Shown: piece by piece, positions 1-7,556 of the stretch
Numbering within the stretch: the stretch's first letter is position 1
Layout of the letters: each line of letters begins with the position of its first letter
DNA from: an uncultured Oceanospirillaceae bacterium
Lineage (GTDB): Bacteria > Pseudomonadota > Gammaproteobacteria > Pseudomonadales > Balneatricaceae
Assembly: GCA_946221045.1 (NCBI GenBank)
Contig: CAMIIY010000017.1
Location: 1 to 13,481, forward strand
Direction of reading: 5' to 3'
DNA: 13,481 bases
Notes under the pieces: model-generated
Told to the model about the DNA's origin: nothing
Databases searched by the model: none
The model's input: the letters and a program-made list of their open reading frames with translations, nothing else
Position numbers and translations under genes: made by a program

Positions 1-208
1 GCTCATCTTTTTCCATTGCCGCCTGACGCCGTAACTCGTCCAGCCTCAGTTCTTCACTGATCTCTGACTGGATACTAGCCACTGAACGCCGAATGCGACC
101 AACCCACAACCCAACCGTACGGACTGCGCCCGGCAACTTGTCAGGGCCCAACACAATCAGTGCCACCACTGCGACAATCAGTAACTCAGAGAAACCGATA
201 TCAAACAT
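1..208 (-). CDS. tatB: Sec-independent protein translocase TatB, N-terminal part (cut by window edge)
   Basis: TatB is the membrane subunit of the twin-arginine translocase that, with TatC, forms the receptor for folded substrates with RR signal peptides. Only the first 69 codons are in the window; the gene continues beyond base 1. The protein starts MFDIGFSELL and has one transmembrane helix at about residues 5-20, the conserved Glu8, and the Gly21-Pro22 hinge (GPDKLP where GPERLP is more common). An amphipathic, charged helix follows (about 24-69), as is normal for the family. It begins 11 bases after the tatA stop, so the two are surely co-transcribed; I see no strong Shine-Dalgarno of its own, which suggests translational dependence on tatA. 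The identification rests on the hinge, Glu8 and the tatA neighbour. Confidence 0.95.
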   Translation of the reverse strand, partial: MFDIGFSELLIVAVVALIVLGPDKLPGAVRTVGLWVGRIRRSVASIQSEISEELRLDELRRQAAMEKDE

Positions 209-219
209 ACAGGTAGATG

Positions 220-489
220 TTATTTATCCGTCGGTTTTTCGTCTGGCTGACTGGTTTTATCCGCCGCTTTAAAATCAGCATCTTTCTGATCAAGAGTTTT
301 AGCCGCTACCGCATCAGCTGCAGCCTCGTCATCTTCTTTTTTCTCTTCATCCGTCATGGCCTTTTTGAAGCCTTTAACCGCTCCACCCAGGTCACTGCCG
401 ATGTTTTTGAACTTCTTGGTGCCGAAAATCAGGATAATGATCACCAAAACGATCAGTAATTGCCAAATGCTGATACCGCCCAGTCCCAT
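220..489 (-). CDS. tatA: Sec-independent protein translocase TatA
   Basis: TatA is the small pore-forming subunit of the twin-arginine translocase in the inner membrane. The 89-residue protein has a short N-terminus, a hydrophobic helix at about residues 7-21 ([15 protein letters not shown]), the signature FGTKK hinge at 22-26, an amphipathic helix to about residue 44 ([16 protein letters not shown]), and then an acidic, Ala/Lys/Asp-rich disordered tail. Length is normal for the family (80-100). The start is secured by a strong ribosome site (GAGGAG about 8 bases upstream) lying in the 15-base gap after the HIT gene. tatB follows after 11 bases; tatC would be expected to the left of the window. 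The polar residue of the helix is Gln10, the position found in many TatA proteins and one that separates TatA from TatB. Confidence 0.96.
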   Translation of the reverse strand: MGLGGISIWQLLIVLVIIILIFGTKKFKNIGSDLGGAVKGFKKAMTDEEKKEDDEAAADAVAAKTLDQKDADFKAADKTSQPDEKPTDK

Positions 490-504
490 TCAGTCTCTCC
501 TCTG

Positions 505-840
505 TTACATGGTCGGCAACTTGCCGCCGCCCAGTATATGAAAATGCATATGATAGACCTCCTGTCGCCCACCTGATCCTGTATTAGTGATGGCGCGGAA
601 GCCTGATTGCAACCCTGCCTGGGCGGCAATCTTTGGAATAGTTAGCATGATATGTGCCATTAGATCAGCATCATCGTCCGTCAGTTCATATAAATTGGCG
701 ATATGCCGCTTGGGAATCACCAGAATATGAACAGGCGCTTTAGGCGCATGGTCTTTGAATGCCAGCAGTTGGTCATCTTCATAAACAACCTTTGCATTCA
801 CCTCTCCCGCCGCAATCCGACAGAAGATGCAGCCCAACAT
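505..840 (-). CDS. HIT-family (HinT-like) purine nucleoside phosphoramidase
   Basis: This is a histidine-triad protein of the HinT branch: a small homodimeric enzyme that hydrolyses adenosine 5'-phosphoramidates and aminoacyl-AMP; its physiological substrate in bacteria is uncertain. The 111-residue protein carries the full triad H97-M-H99-F-H101 followed by ILGG; by family knowledge the middle His (H99) is the nucleophile. The N-terminus has C4-I-F-C7, the CxxC form seen in HIT proteins with a structural zinc site. Its C-terminus stops shortly after the triad (GGGKLPTM), making it about eight residues shorter than E. coli HinT. The ATG shares its A with the hisE stop (TGATG), so translation is coupled, and AAAGG stands 7 bases upstream. 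tatA follows after 15 bases. I leave the symbol blank because hinT naming is not uniform for this CxxC type. Confidence 0.92.
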   Translation of the reverse strand: MLGCIFCRIAAGEVNAKVVYEDDQLLAFKDHAPKAPVHILVIPKRHIANLYELTDDDADLMAHIMLTIPKIAAQAGLQSGFRAITNTGSGGRQEVYHMHFHILGGGKLPTM

Positions 841-1175
841 CAGCAGCCTTTGTTACGCGAAGCTTTTTCTTCCAGACCGGACAGATCAAAGCGACGCGCC
901 AGCTCATCCAAAACCGCCTGCGGCGTTTCTCCCAGGTAGGACAAAACCACTAGCGAGTGGAACCACAGATCCGCAGTTTCATAGACCAGATCATGGTTAT
1001 CGCCACTACTCTGCGCATCTTTTGCTGCCAGAATGGTTTCAGTGGCTTCTTCACCCACTTTTTCAAGGATTTTGTTCAACCCCTTGGCATGCAAACTCGC
1101 CACGTACGAACTATCTGGCGCGGCATTTTTACGTTGTTCAAGCACCTCGCCCAACCGGGTCAACACATCACTCAT
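840..1175 (-). CDS. hisE: Phosphoribosyl-ATP pyrophosphatase
   Basis: HisE carries out the second step of histidine synthesis, converting phosphoribosyl-ATP to phosphoribosyl-AMP and pyrophosphate in the cytoplasm. The 111-residue protein is an all-alpha MazG-type pyrophosphohydrolase: E42-E43-x-x-E46 and E66-x-x-D69 form the metal-binding carboxylates, in the familiar contexts [10 protein letters not shown] and ETADLWFH. It is a stand-alone HisE, not a HisIE fusion. I choose the ATG at 1175; a GTG directly in front (1178) could add one residue. The only ribosome-site candidate is a weak AAGTGA. hisI (PR-AMP cyclohydrolase), which commonly precedes hisE in this neighbourhood, is not here: only 69 bases separate hisE from ubiB. 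The stop overlaps the start of the HIT gene by one base. Confidence 0.95.
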   Translation of the reverse strand: MSDVLTRLGEVLEQRKNAAPDSSYVASLHAKGLNKILEKVGEEATETILAAKDAQSSGDNHDLVYETADLWFHSLVVLSYLGETPQAVLDELARRFDLSGLEEKASRNKGC

Positions 1176-1244
1176 CACGAAAAATCACTTATCTGCGTAT
1201 TTAAAATTGAAGCATAACGGAAGGCTGATAACAGCGCTATCCCG

Positions 1245-2885
1245 TCAGGCCTTTGGCCGTTTTAACAGCAACGCCACACCACAGACCGCAGCCAGCCAGC
1301 TCAGCAACGGCAATTCTGCAACCCAATCGAGCAGCGTCGGCTCCGCCAATAAAGCAGCAGCGCCCAGCAAACCTATACCCAACAGGGTTCGATTCCGCTG
1401 CTGTTTAGCAATTTCATGATATGCCGCCTGGTAAGCACGCTGATCACGCAATCGACTGTCATCCAACTGTCTGACCTGAGTCAGCGCATCGAAGATCAGC
1501 TGGGGCATATGCGGCATTTTTTCCAGCCAGTCCGGTGCCTGTTGCTTAATCGCCCGATACACACCTTTCGGACCCATACGTTGTTTCATCCAGTCTTCGA
1601 GAAAAGGCTTCGCTGTTTGCCAAAGGTCCAGATCGGGATAGAGCTGACGCCCCAGACCTTCAATGTTTAACAGGGTCTTCTGCAACAAAACCAGTTGCGG
1701 CTGAACCTCCATGTTAAAGCGTCGCGCGGTCTGAAACAGGCCCAGCAGCACATGACCGAAAGAGATCTCTTTCAGTGGTTTTTCAAAGATAGGCTCACAA
1801 ACACTGCGAATCGCCGTCTCAAACGCATCAATATTGGTATTGGCAGGCACCCAGCCAGAATCCACATGCAGCTGTGCTACCTGACGATAATCCCGTTTAA
1901 AGAAGGCTAGGAAGTTACGCGCCAGATAGCTCTGATCCTCCGGTGACAGGGAGCCGACAATACCAAAATCAACCGCAATGTATTGTGGTGCAGAGGGATT
2001 GTCGCGGGAGACAAATATATTGCCCGGGTGCATGTCTGCATGAAAAAAGCTGTCCCGGAATACCTGAGTGAAGAAAATTTCAACTCCGCGCTCTGCCAGC
2101 ATTTGCATATTGGTATTTTGTGCCTGCAACTGCTCAATATCCGCAACCGGGATACCATGGATCCGCTCCATAACCAGCACATTGGCCCGGGTATAGTCCC
2201 AGAAAATTTCGGGAATATAGAGGATCTCGCTGCCCGCAAAGTTTCGGCCCAGCTGAGAGCCATTGGCGGCTTCTTTGCGCAAATCCAATTCATCAAAAAT
2301 CGTTTGCTCGTACTCTGCCACCACTTCTACCGGCCGGAGACGCCGCCCCTCTTTCCAGACCGCCTGCACCAGAGCGGCGATGCTATAGAGCAAAGCAACA
2401 TCCTTGCGAATGGTATGCTCTATTCCGGGTCGCACGACCTTAACAACAACATCGCGGCCATTCAGCAATGTGGCTTTGTGGACCTGAGCAACTGATGCCG
2501 ATGCCATGGGTGACACTTCAAAGCTGGCAAACAATTCAGCGACCGGCTTTTGCAGTGCCTTCTCGATCAACCCCTGAGCCTGCTGCCCGGAAAACGGCGG
2601 CACATTATCCTGCAATTTTTTGAGCTCATCTGCGATATCCTGCGGCAGCAAGTCACGCCGGGTGGAGAGCATCTGGCCAAACTTGATAAAGACCGGACCC
2701 AGCGACTCCAGGGCTAGCCGCAAACGTTCAGCCTGTGGCTTGCGGGCAGGAATAATCAGACGCCATGGCAGGAGCCACAACATCAAACGTGCATACCAGG
2801 GCAATGCCAGCTCGTTGAGCAGCGTATCAAGGCGATAAAAAGCAAAAACCTGAGCGATTCTCAGTGTGCGTGAAATTCGTCTCAC
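1245..2885 (-). CDS. ubiB: UbiB, ABC1/ADCK-type atypical kinase-like protein needed for ubiquinone synthesis
   Basis: UbiB is an inner-membrane atypical kinase/ATPase required for ubiquinone biosynthesis; its exact biochemical action is unsettled and it is thought to help extract or deliver lipid intermediates. The protein is 546 residues, the same length as E. coli UbiB. Visible motifs: K68-F-G-Q (KxGQ of the family's N-terminal extension), the Ala-rich nucleotide loop ASASVAQVH (128-136), the Lys149 in VVVKV, the HADMHPGN catalytic-loop equivalent (282-289, Asp284 and Asn289) and the metal-binding D306-F-G. Two C-terminal hydrophobic helices (about 500-517 and 523-541) anchor it. The start is a GTG at 2885, in line with the VRRL-type N-terminus of Pseudomonas UbiB; an AAGG lies 10 bases upstream, a long spacing, and a CTG at 2888 would be better spaced. 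ubiE and ubiJ, usual upstream partners, are absent; a diguanylate cyclase gene precedes it instead. Confidence 0.96.
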   Translation of the reverse strand: MRRISRTLRIAQVFAFYRLDTLLNELALPWYARLMLWLLPWRLIIPARKPQAERLRLALESLGPVFIKFGQMLSTRRDLLPQDIADELKKLQDNVPPFSGQQAQGLIEKALQKPVAELFASFEVSPMASASVAQVHKATLLNGRDVVVKVVRPGIEHTIRKDVALLYSIAALVQAVWKEGRRLRPVEVVAEYEQTIFDELDLRKEAANGSQLGRNFAGSEILYIPEIFWDYTRANVLVMERIHGIPVADIEQLQAQNTNMQMLAERGVEIFFTQVFRDSFFHADMHPGNIFVSRDNPSAPQYIAVDFGIVGSLSPEDQSYLARNFLAFFKRDYRQVAQLHVDSGWVPANTNIDAFETAIRSVCEPIFEKPLKEISFGHVLLGLFQTARRFNMEVQPQLVLLQKTLLNIEGLGRQLYPDLDLWQTAKPFLEDWMKQRMGPKGVYRAIKQQAPDWLEKMPHMPQLIFDALTQVRQLDDSRLRDQRAYQAAYHEIAKQQRNRTLLGIGLLGAAALLAEPTLLDWVAELPLLSWLAAVCGVALLLKRPKA

Positions 2886-2895
2886 CAGGGAGAAA

Positions 2896-2927
2896 CCTTG
2901 TTTTGATTAGACAAGGGCATAACGCCC
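2896..2927 (-). promoter_or_regulatory. Two overlapping small hairpins in the dgcP-ubiB gap
   Basis: In the 57-base gap ahead of ubiB the minus strand can form CCTTGT / ACAAGG (2911-2916 with 2896-2901, 9-base loop, then TTTCT) or, further upstream, GGGC / GCCC (2924-2927 with 2915-2918, 5-base loop). They share bases 2915-2916 and so cannot both form completely. The first would hide the only AAGG near the ubiB GTG start. This may be a weak terminator or a translation-limiting leader; the stems are short and chance cannot be excluded. Confidence 0.25.
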
Positions 2928-2942
2928 GTTTAAAGCGGCTTA

Positions 2943-4496
2943 TTATTTCGAACGAATGCAGTTTCGTCCATCGGCTTTTGCCTGATACAACGCCTGATCC
3001 GCCCGGGTAAACAAAGTTTCCAGTGTATCTTCCCCTTCGATCTGCGAAATACCAAATGACATGGTTATATTCACGGGTTTACCGCTGAAGTTAAACGGAC
3101 TGGTTTCCAGCAGACAGCGCAGTTTTTCCATCGCCTGTGTAGCACCTTCACGCTCAGAGGACGACAGAATCATCACAAACTCTTCTCCACCAATACGGGC
3201 GGCAAAATCGGTAGTGCGCAACTTGTTACTGATCAGCTTGCCGACCAGTTTTAACACTTTGTCACCGGCCAGATGGCCATAGCTATCATTGACACGTTTG
3301 AAGTGATCTATATCCGCCACGACAATCGAAAACGGTACTTCGTAACGCAACCAGCGCTGGAACTCCTGCTCAAGATGATCTTCGTAAGCAGCCCGGTTTG
3401 GCAGCCCGGTCAACGAGTCGGTTCGGGCACGGTTGCGCTCAGCCTCCATATGCTTTTTGGCATTCCCAGCTTCCGCTTCAAGCTGTTCAATCTTACTCAC
3501 CAGCGATGCATTAACCGTTTCCATTTCCTCAAAACGCTTGCGTTCACGCTCACTGAATGCGCACATTGTGGCCTCAAGGCCTGAAAGCTGACGAGAGACA
3601 GATTCTTTGAGTAGTTTCAGGTCATGGCACTCTCGGACAGCCGCAGACATTTCCGCCACATTCTGCTGTACATCCGTTTGCAACTGCGTCTGACTATCCG
3701 TACCTGCACTCTGGATCTTACGGTACGAGACAACGCTGACATGCACCTCAGCCAGACGTTCGCTGATCTCTACCAGATATCGCTCAAACTCCTCACCGGG
3801 GCCCTGCGGTAACTGCAACAGGAGCTGGGCAAGCTGACTCACCCAATTTGGTAGCTCAGATAAAGATAAACCTTTGTCCAAATGTTTAAGCAGTTGATCT
3901 GCTTTGAGTTTCAGCGCTTCAGAAATGGTAATACGGGTCAAAAGCTGCCTGAATTCATCCCGCACCTGCCCCAGCAGGCTTGAGGTATCCTCAAGAGATT
4001 GGACCGGGTAATCATTCGGCTTAACACTTTCTTCAGAGAGAGGGCGTGACTGCTGCAGCAGGTATTCCACCAGTTCATCAAGCAACGGACCAAGCTTCTG
4101 CAAGCTGTCTTCTACATTACTCAGCTGCGACTGCAATTGAGTGATACGGCCTTGATTGCCTGACGGTTCGCCTGCAAGCAGCTTCAGCCATTTATCCAGC
4201 GCCATCGTGGCCTGACGCACAGCAACATTGCGATCCTGACCAAAACGCTGAAGTAACTGTTCCAGGGGCAAGACCAGTGCTGTCAGCTTATCGGCATCAG
4301 ACACACCGGTTTGCAGGTGTGCCCGTAAAACAGCCATCGCGCCATCCAGTTCGGCATCCTCGCCAGCCAACGCAATACCCAGTTGCATTACCAACTGACG
4401 CAGAGCGTTTTCTGACATTGCGCTCTGCTGACCCATGCGTTCAATTTCAAGCGCAAGCTCGCGGTATTTTTCTTTCCAGTCTTCTTGAGAGCCCAC
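2943..4496 (-). CDS. dgcP: DgcP-like diguanylate cyclase (GGDEF domain)
   Basis: The enzyme makes cyclic di-GMP from two GTP. The C-terminal GGDEF domain (about residues 345-517, counted from the start used here) has DSLTGLPNR, the metal-binding Asp395 and Asp397 (ADIDHFK), the active-site GGEEF (436-440) and an R427-T-T-D430 inhibitory I-site five residues before it, so it should be active and feedback-inhibited. The N-terminal ~340 residues are helical, Leu/Gln/Glu-rich and largely coiled-coil, with no membrane segment. This architecture, and the place directly behind dsbA, match Pseudomonas DgcP (co-transcribed with dsbA and polar through FimV, as I recall). Start: a GTG at 4496 has AGGA six bases upstream and gives SQEDWKEKYRELA near the N-terminus, as in DgcP-type proteins. 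ATG codons at 4529 (no ribosome site) and 4580 (AAGGTGG abutting) would add 11 or 28 Cys-rich, unfamiliar residues. Confidence 0.88.
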   Translation of the reverse strand: MGSQEDWKEKYRELALEIERMGQQSAMSENALRQLVMQLGIALAGEDAELDGAMAVLRAHLQTGVSDADKLTALVLPLEQLLQRFGQDRNVAVRQATMALDKWLKLLAGEPSGNQGRITQLQSQLSNVEDSLQKLGPLLDELVEYLLQQSRPLSEESVKPNDYPVQSLEDTSSLLGQVRDEFRQLLTRITISEALKLKADQLLKHLDKGLSLSELPNWVSQLAQLLLQLPQGPGEEFERYLVEISERLAEVHVSVVSYRKIQSAGTDSQTQLQTDVQQNVAEMSAAVRECHDLKLLKESVSRQLSGLEATMCAFSERERKRFEEMETVNASLVSKIEQLEAEAGNAKKHMEAERNRARTDSLTGLPNRAAYEDHLEQEFQRWLRYEVPFSIVVADIDHFKRVNDSYGHLAGDKVLKLVGKLISNKLRTTDFAARIGGEEFVMILSSSEREGATQAMEKLRCLLETSPFNFSGKPVNITMSFGISQIEGEDTLETLFTRADQALYQAKADGRNCIRSK

Positions 4497-4607
4497 TCGC
4501 AGTCCTGAGAACCAATGATGTGAATACATAGTTACACACTGACATCTTAGTTCAGTCAGAGATGAACAGGTAGTCTCCATACCACCTTCATATCAACTAA
4601 GTGCCTG

Positions 4608-5228
4608 TTACGGCTGGCTTTCCTGCTCCACCAGGTAGTTCACCACGTCCAGCATCTCTTTTTGCCCACCAGCTGACTCAACCGTCACACGGTACTTCCC
4701 ATTCACTACCATCGATGGCACACCTGTGATCGCATAACCACGGACTTTGGATTCGCCCTGCTTCAGCTTCATGTTGACGGCAAAAGAGTTAAACATTTTC
4801 CCAAACGCAGCAGTGTCTACCCCCAGATCAGTGTAAAAATCACTGATTGCTTTTTCATTGTTCAAGCGCTGGCGCTGGATATGAATTGCATCAAAGGTAG
4901 CCTGATGGGTCTTATCCAGTGTTTTCATCAACTCAGAGGCATAGTAAGCGCGGGCATAAGGCTCCCAGCTACGATTGAACACCACCGGGAGACGCACAAA
5001 ATTAACCCCTTCAGGCTGCGTTTTATGCCAGTGTGCAATCATGGGCTCAAAGTTATTACAGTGGGGGCAGGTATAGCCAAACAGCTCAACCACTTCAACT
5101 TTTTCAGGGTCAGCTGTACGCACAGCCTGAGGCAACTTAAAGTAATGCACACCTTCTTTAAAGTCCGCCGCCTGCAACGACATAGGCAATAACATTGCCA
5201 GCAAACACAGGCCGATTTTTTTGATCAT
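4608..5228 (-). CDS. dsbA: Thiol:disulfide interchange protein DsbA
   Basis: DsbA is the periplasmic oxidase that introduces disulfide bonds into exported proteins and is re-oxidised by DsbB. The 206-residue precursor has a Sec signal peptide (MIKK, hydrophobic core, cleavage after SLQA at about residue 20). The thioredoxin fold carries the active site C54-P-H-C57 in FGYTCPHCNNFEP and the cis-proline loop TGVP171, with the helical insertion between them (FDAIH...QRQRL). The start is set by AAGGAG six bases upstream and by the signal peptide; an upstream extension of the same frame lacks any family character. A terminator separates it from the cytochrome gene, so it probably has its own promoter. 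The dgcP-like gene follows 111 bases downstream on the same strand. Confidence 0.96.
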   Translation of the reverse strand: MIKKIGLCLLAMLLPMSLQAADFKEGVHYFKLPQAVRTADPEKVEVVELFGYTCPHCNNFEPMIAHWHKTQPEGVNFVRLPVVFNRSWEPYARAYYASELMKTLDKTHQATFDAIHIQRQRLNNEKAISDFYTDLGVDTAAFGKMFNSFAVNMKLKQGESKVRGYAITGVPSMVVNGKYRVTVESAGGQKEMLDVVNYLVEQESQP

Positions 5229-5273
5229 TTCTAGCTCCTTGGATTCACACTGCCAGCATGGACAGCACGGAAC

Positions 5274-5279
5274 AATATA
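5274..5279 (-). promoter_or_regulatory. Possible -10 box for dsbA
   Basis: The minus strand reads TATATT (5 of 6 matches to TATAAT) about 45 bases before the dsbA start and just past the preceding terminator, where a dsbA promoter is needed. No good -35 is seen at 16-18 bases (the position falls in the terminator's T-run), so this is only a candidate. Confidence 0.25.
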
Positions 5280-5298
5280 AGTTCTGAAAAGCAGAGAC

Positions 5299-5322
5299 AA
5301 AAAAGGCAGCCTAAGCTGCCTT
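5299..5322 (-). terminator. Intrinsic terminator behind the cytochrome c4 gene
   Basis: On the minus strand the 8-bp perfect stem AAGGCAGC / GCTGCCTT (5315-5322 with 5303-5310, 4-base loop) runs straight into a T-tract (5299-5304). It lies 18 bases past the cytochrome c4 stop and ahead of dsbA, so it should end cytochrome transcripts and insulate dsbA. Confidence 0.85.
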
Positions 5323-5340
5323 GTTTGAACCCGGGCTGAA

Positions 5341-5946
5341 TTACTTGCCCAGACCCTGAATGTAGCTTGAAACCGCCTTGATTTCGGCATCGCTCAGTTT
5401 GGTAGCGATATCCCGCATCATGCCCTGTGGGTCATTGTTACGCTGACCGTTACGGAAAGATTTCAGCTGTTTTTCAACGTAAGCAGCGTGCTGGCCACCG
5501 ACAGCTGGAAAACCTGCCTGCGCATTACCGGCGCCAGTAGGGGCGTGGCAGGCAGTACATGCAGCAACACCTTTATCTGCAATGCCTGCGCGGTAAATTT
5601 TTTCACCGGCTTCAACCAGATCTTTTGCGGCATGGCCAACAGAACCGGCTTTGCTGGCGTAGTACGCAGCAATATCGGCCAGATCCTGATCGCTCAGGTT
5701 ATCCAGCAGTCCGGTCATCTCAACGACCTGGCGATTACCCGCTTTGATATCGTTCAACTGCTTAAGGATGTAGCGCTCATTCTGAGCAGCCAGTTTCGGG
5801 AAGTTCGCGATGGCACTGTTACCATCGGCACCATGACACGCCGCACACACTGCTGATTTTTCTTTACCTGCAGCCTTATCGCCTGCCGCGTGAGCAACAC
5901 CTGAGATTCCAACAGCAACCAAAAGGGTGATCAGTAGTTTATTCAT
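5341..5946 (-). CDS. Di-haem cytochrome c4
   Basis: Cytochrome c4 is a periplasmic or membrane-attached electron carrier that feeds terminal oxidases, chiefly of the cbb3 or caa3 type. The 201-residue precursor has a signal peptide (MNKLLITLL..., cleavage near AHA20) and two class-I cytochrome domains in tandem. Haem sites are C34-A-A-C37-H38 and C130-T-A-C133-H134, and the likely axial Met ligands are M77 and M177, each seven residues before an LSDxxL/I helix. Length fits the family. The start has GGAA about five bases upstream and is supported by the signal peptide; the frame is open further upstream but that part is not protein-like. It is divergent from engB, an arrangement I recall from Pseudomonas, and has a clear terminator behind it. 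Confidence 0.95.
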   Translation of the reverse strand: MNKLLITLLVAVGISGVAHAAGDKAAGKEKSAVCAACHGADGNSAIANFPKLAAQNERYILKQLNDIKAGNRQVVEMTGLLDNLSDQDLADIAAYYASKAGSVGHAAKDLVEAGEKIYRAGIADKGVAACTACHAPTGAGNAQAGFPAVGGQHAAYVEKQLKSFRNGQRNNDPQGMMRDIATKLSDAEIKAVSSYIQGLGK

Positions 5947-6148
5947 GTCGCTTCCAGACTCTTTTGAAATGTAGAATTTTGTAGTCAATCCGTGTGCCAA
6001 AGGGCATGGATTATGCAAACTTAATGACCCGTAGACTAGAGCATTTGCCCGATCGCGGGTAAAATTGGCGGCAATTATAAACCAATATCCACACAAACTG
6101 GAACGATAATCTCTGTTCCTTTAGTCGTGCGCCGTCAGTTGAGTCCTC
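5947..6148. promoter_or_regulatory. Divergent promoter region between cytochrome c4 gene and engB
   Basis: This 202-base gap must hold promoters for both neighbours. On the minus strand there is a perfect TATAAT (6074-6079) about 130 bases before the cytochrome start and a CATAAT (6010-6015) about 65 bases before it. Neither has a convincing -35. On the plus strand GATAAT (6104-6109) lies 40 bases before engB, also with a poor -35. I see no clear palindromic operator or FNR/ANR box. The -10 matches are direct observations; their use is inferred. Confidence 0.4.
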
Positions 6149-6796
6149 ATGTCAGAGTCACCCGTTATTCATTACAACAGTGCCCGGTTCGCGATCAGCG
6201 CTGCCCGATTAGACCAATGTCCCGTCGATGAAGGCGCTGAAGTAGCGTTTGCCGGACGCTCGAATGCAGGCAAGTCCAGCGCCATCAATACCCTGACCAA
6301 CAACAGCAAACTGGCCCGCACATCCAAGACTCCAGGCCGGACGCAGCTCATCAACTTCTTTGATCTGAACCTTGAGGCCGTACGCCTGGTCGACCTGCCC
6401 GGTTATGGCTTCGCCAAAGTCCCCCTTGAGATGAAACAACACTGGCAGCGCCATCTGGATAATTATCTGCAGAAACGTCAGTGCTTAAAGGGTGTGGTGT
6501 TGGTCATGGATGTGCGCCACCCCATGAAGGAGTTTGACGAGATGATGGTGCAGTGGTGCCGGGTATCGGGTATGCCACTGCATGTGCTGATGACCAAAGC
6601 CGACAAACTGAAAAAAGGTCCGGCTCAGAGCGCGCTGCTGCAGCTGAAAAAACAGCTCAAGGCCATTTTGGGTGACCGGGTCTCCGTACAACTGTTTTCT
6701 GCCCTGAAAAAACAGGGTGTTGAGATACTTGAGCAGCGCCTCAATCTCTGGCTACTCCCCGCTGAAGACACATCCGCCGCTGAAGAGCAGGCATAA
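6149..6796 (+). CDS. engB: Ribosome-biogenesis GTPase EngB (YihA/YsxC)
   Basis: EngB is an essential TrmE-Era-EngA-EngB-class GTPase acting in assembly of the large ribosomal subunit. All G motifs are present in the 215-residue protein: G1 G36-RSNAGKSS (36-44), G2 TPGRTQ (61-66), G3 DLPGYG (82-87), G4 TKAD (149-152) and G5 SALK (184-187). The C-terminal tail is Ala/Glu-rich. It is the only plus-strand gene in the window, divergent from the cytochrome c4 gene and convergent with the polA-side genes; polA and engB are also convergent in enterics and Pseudomonas. The ribosome site is weak (TGAG about 7 bases upstream). A hairpin begins two bases after the stop codon. Confidence 0.97.
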   Translation: MSESPVIHYNSARFAISAARLDQCPVDEGAEVAFAGRSNAGKSSAINTLTNNSKLARTSKTPGRTQLINFFDLNLEAVRLVDLPGYGFAKVPLEMKQHWQRHLDNYLQKRQCLKGVVLVMDVRHPMKEFDEMMVQWCRVSGMPLHVLMTKADKLKKGPAQSALLQLKKQLKAILGDRVSVQLFSALKKQGVEILEQRLNLWLLPAEDTSAAEEQA

Positions 6797-6797
6797 A

Positions 6798-6825
6798 TAA
6801 AGCCGCTGAGTGCGGCTTTATCTTT
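6798..6825. terminator. Shared bidirectional terminator between engB and the DUF5610 gene
   Basis: A 9-bp perfect stem TAAAGCCGC / GCGGCTTTA (6798-6806 with 6812-6820, 5-base loop) starts right behind the engB stop. Plus-strand RNA continues with TCTTT; minus-strand RNA continues with TTTATTTA. It sits between two convergent genes (the other ends at 6836) and so can end both transcripts. Confidence 0.8.
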
Positions 6826-6835
6826 ACTGGCACGG

Positions 6836-7495
6836 TTATGCCGTTGGATCAGGCTCTGAGTCAGTATTTTCGTCGACTGGAGCTTCTTCTACCATACCGC
6901 CCTGCGCCTCAATGAATGCCTTCAGACCTTCCTGAACCAGTTCATAGGTGCGGTCAATATTGGCCGCGATATCGCCTTCCAGCACACCCAGTCCAGTGAG
7001 AATATCCCGGGCTTCGGCAAAACCCTGTTCAATACCGCCACCAATGACAGACACAAATTGATCAATCAGCGCGGAGCCCTCAAGATCCGGGTTGGCATCA
7101 GCGTAACGCTGCAGCAATGCGGTACTCAGCGAAACAATCCGGTCAGCCGTTGCCTCCGGGGAAACATCCAGGCCGGACTCGAAACTGGTTTCAATGGCGC
7201 GCTCACCAAACTCAGGTGCCAGAATTTCATTGATCTGTTCAATGACTGACTTAAGCGTCAATGATTGTGGATCACTGCCCGCACTCAGGGTTACATCACC
7301 AAAGGAGGCATTGATGATCGCCTGATCCTGCTGCAGTTCGGCCGAGGCTGGCGATGCTGACTCTGCCTTTCGTACAGCATTTTTTTCATGCGCAGCCTGT
7401 GAAACCGTTTGACCAAAGGGTTCGCCCTGCACTTTGTTGGGTTTTAACTCCTGGTTTACATAACCACCGAAGTTACCCACTTTACCAACGCTCAT
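6836..7495 (-). CDS. DUF5610-type protein of unknown function
   Basis: The 219-residue protein has no signal peptide, no membrane helix and no Cys. Residues 1-60 are Gly/Lys/Ala-rich and probably disordered. Residues about 60-200 form a compact, acidic, helical domain with ISPEATADRI-like text (here DVSPEATADRIVSLST, then GGGIEQGFAEARDILTGLG and TYELVQEGLKAF) that I recognise from the DUF5610 family of gammaproteobacteria. The tail is acidic (EEAPVDENTDSEPDPTA). No biochemical role can be read from it. Start: the ATG at 7495 has AGGTGA five bases upstream; an ATG at 7498 and a GTG at 7504 are in frame but poorly spaced. The gene stands alone, with a terminator on either side, and has a possible FliA-like promoter close upstream. 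Confidence 0.85.
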   Translation of the reverse strand: MSVGKVGNFGGYVNQELKPNKVQGEPFGQTVSQAAHEKNAVRKAESASPASAELQQDQAIINASFGDVTLSAGSDPQSLTLKSVIEQINEILAPEFGERAIETSFESGLDVSPEATADRIVSLSTALLQRYADANPDLEGSALIDQFVSVIGGGIEQGFAEARDILTGLGVLEGDIAANIDRTYELVQEGLKAFIEAQGGMVEEAPVDENTDSEPDPTA

Positions 7496-7527
7496 CATCG
7501 TCACCTGTTTTAATTGCGCTAAAGGTA

Positions 7528-7556
7528 TTGTCGGCCATGAAACGGGAATAGTTTGA
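7528..7556 (-). promoter_or_regulatory. Possible FliA (sigma-28)-like promoter of the DUF5610 gene
   Basis: The minus strand has GCCGACAA at 7528-7535, seven of eight matches to the sigma-28 -10 GCCGATAA, and TCAAA (7552-7556) upstream resembling the -35 TCAAG/TAAAG. The spacing is about two to three bases longer than the usual consensus, which weakens the case. A start near 7521 would give a short leader holding the AGGTGA ribosome site. A TATAAA at 7565-7570 is a sigma-70 alternative but has no -35. Confidence 0.3.

Noticed and set aside
5229..5390. 54-codon N-terminal extension of DsbA
   Set aside because: The extension spans the cytochrome terminator and dsbA leader and would bury the signal peptide; the ATG at 5228 has a strong AAGGAG.
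5947..6096. 50-codon N-terminal extension of cytochrome c4
   Set aside because: It covers the divergent promoter region and would precede a good signal peptide at 5946.
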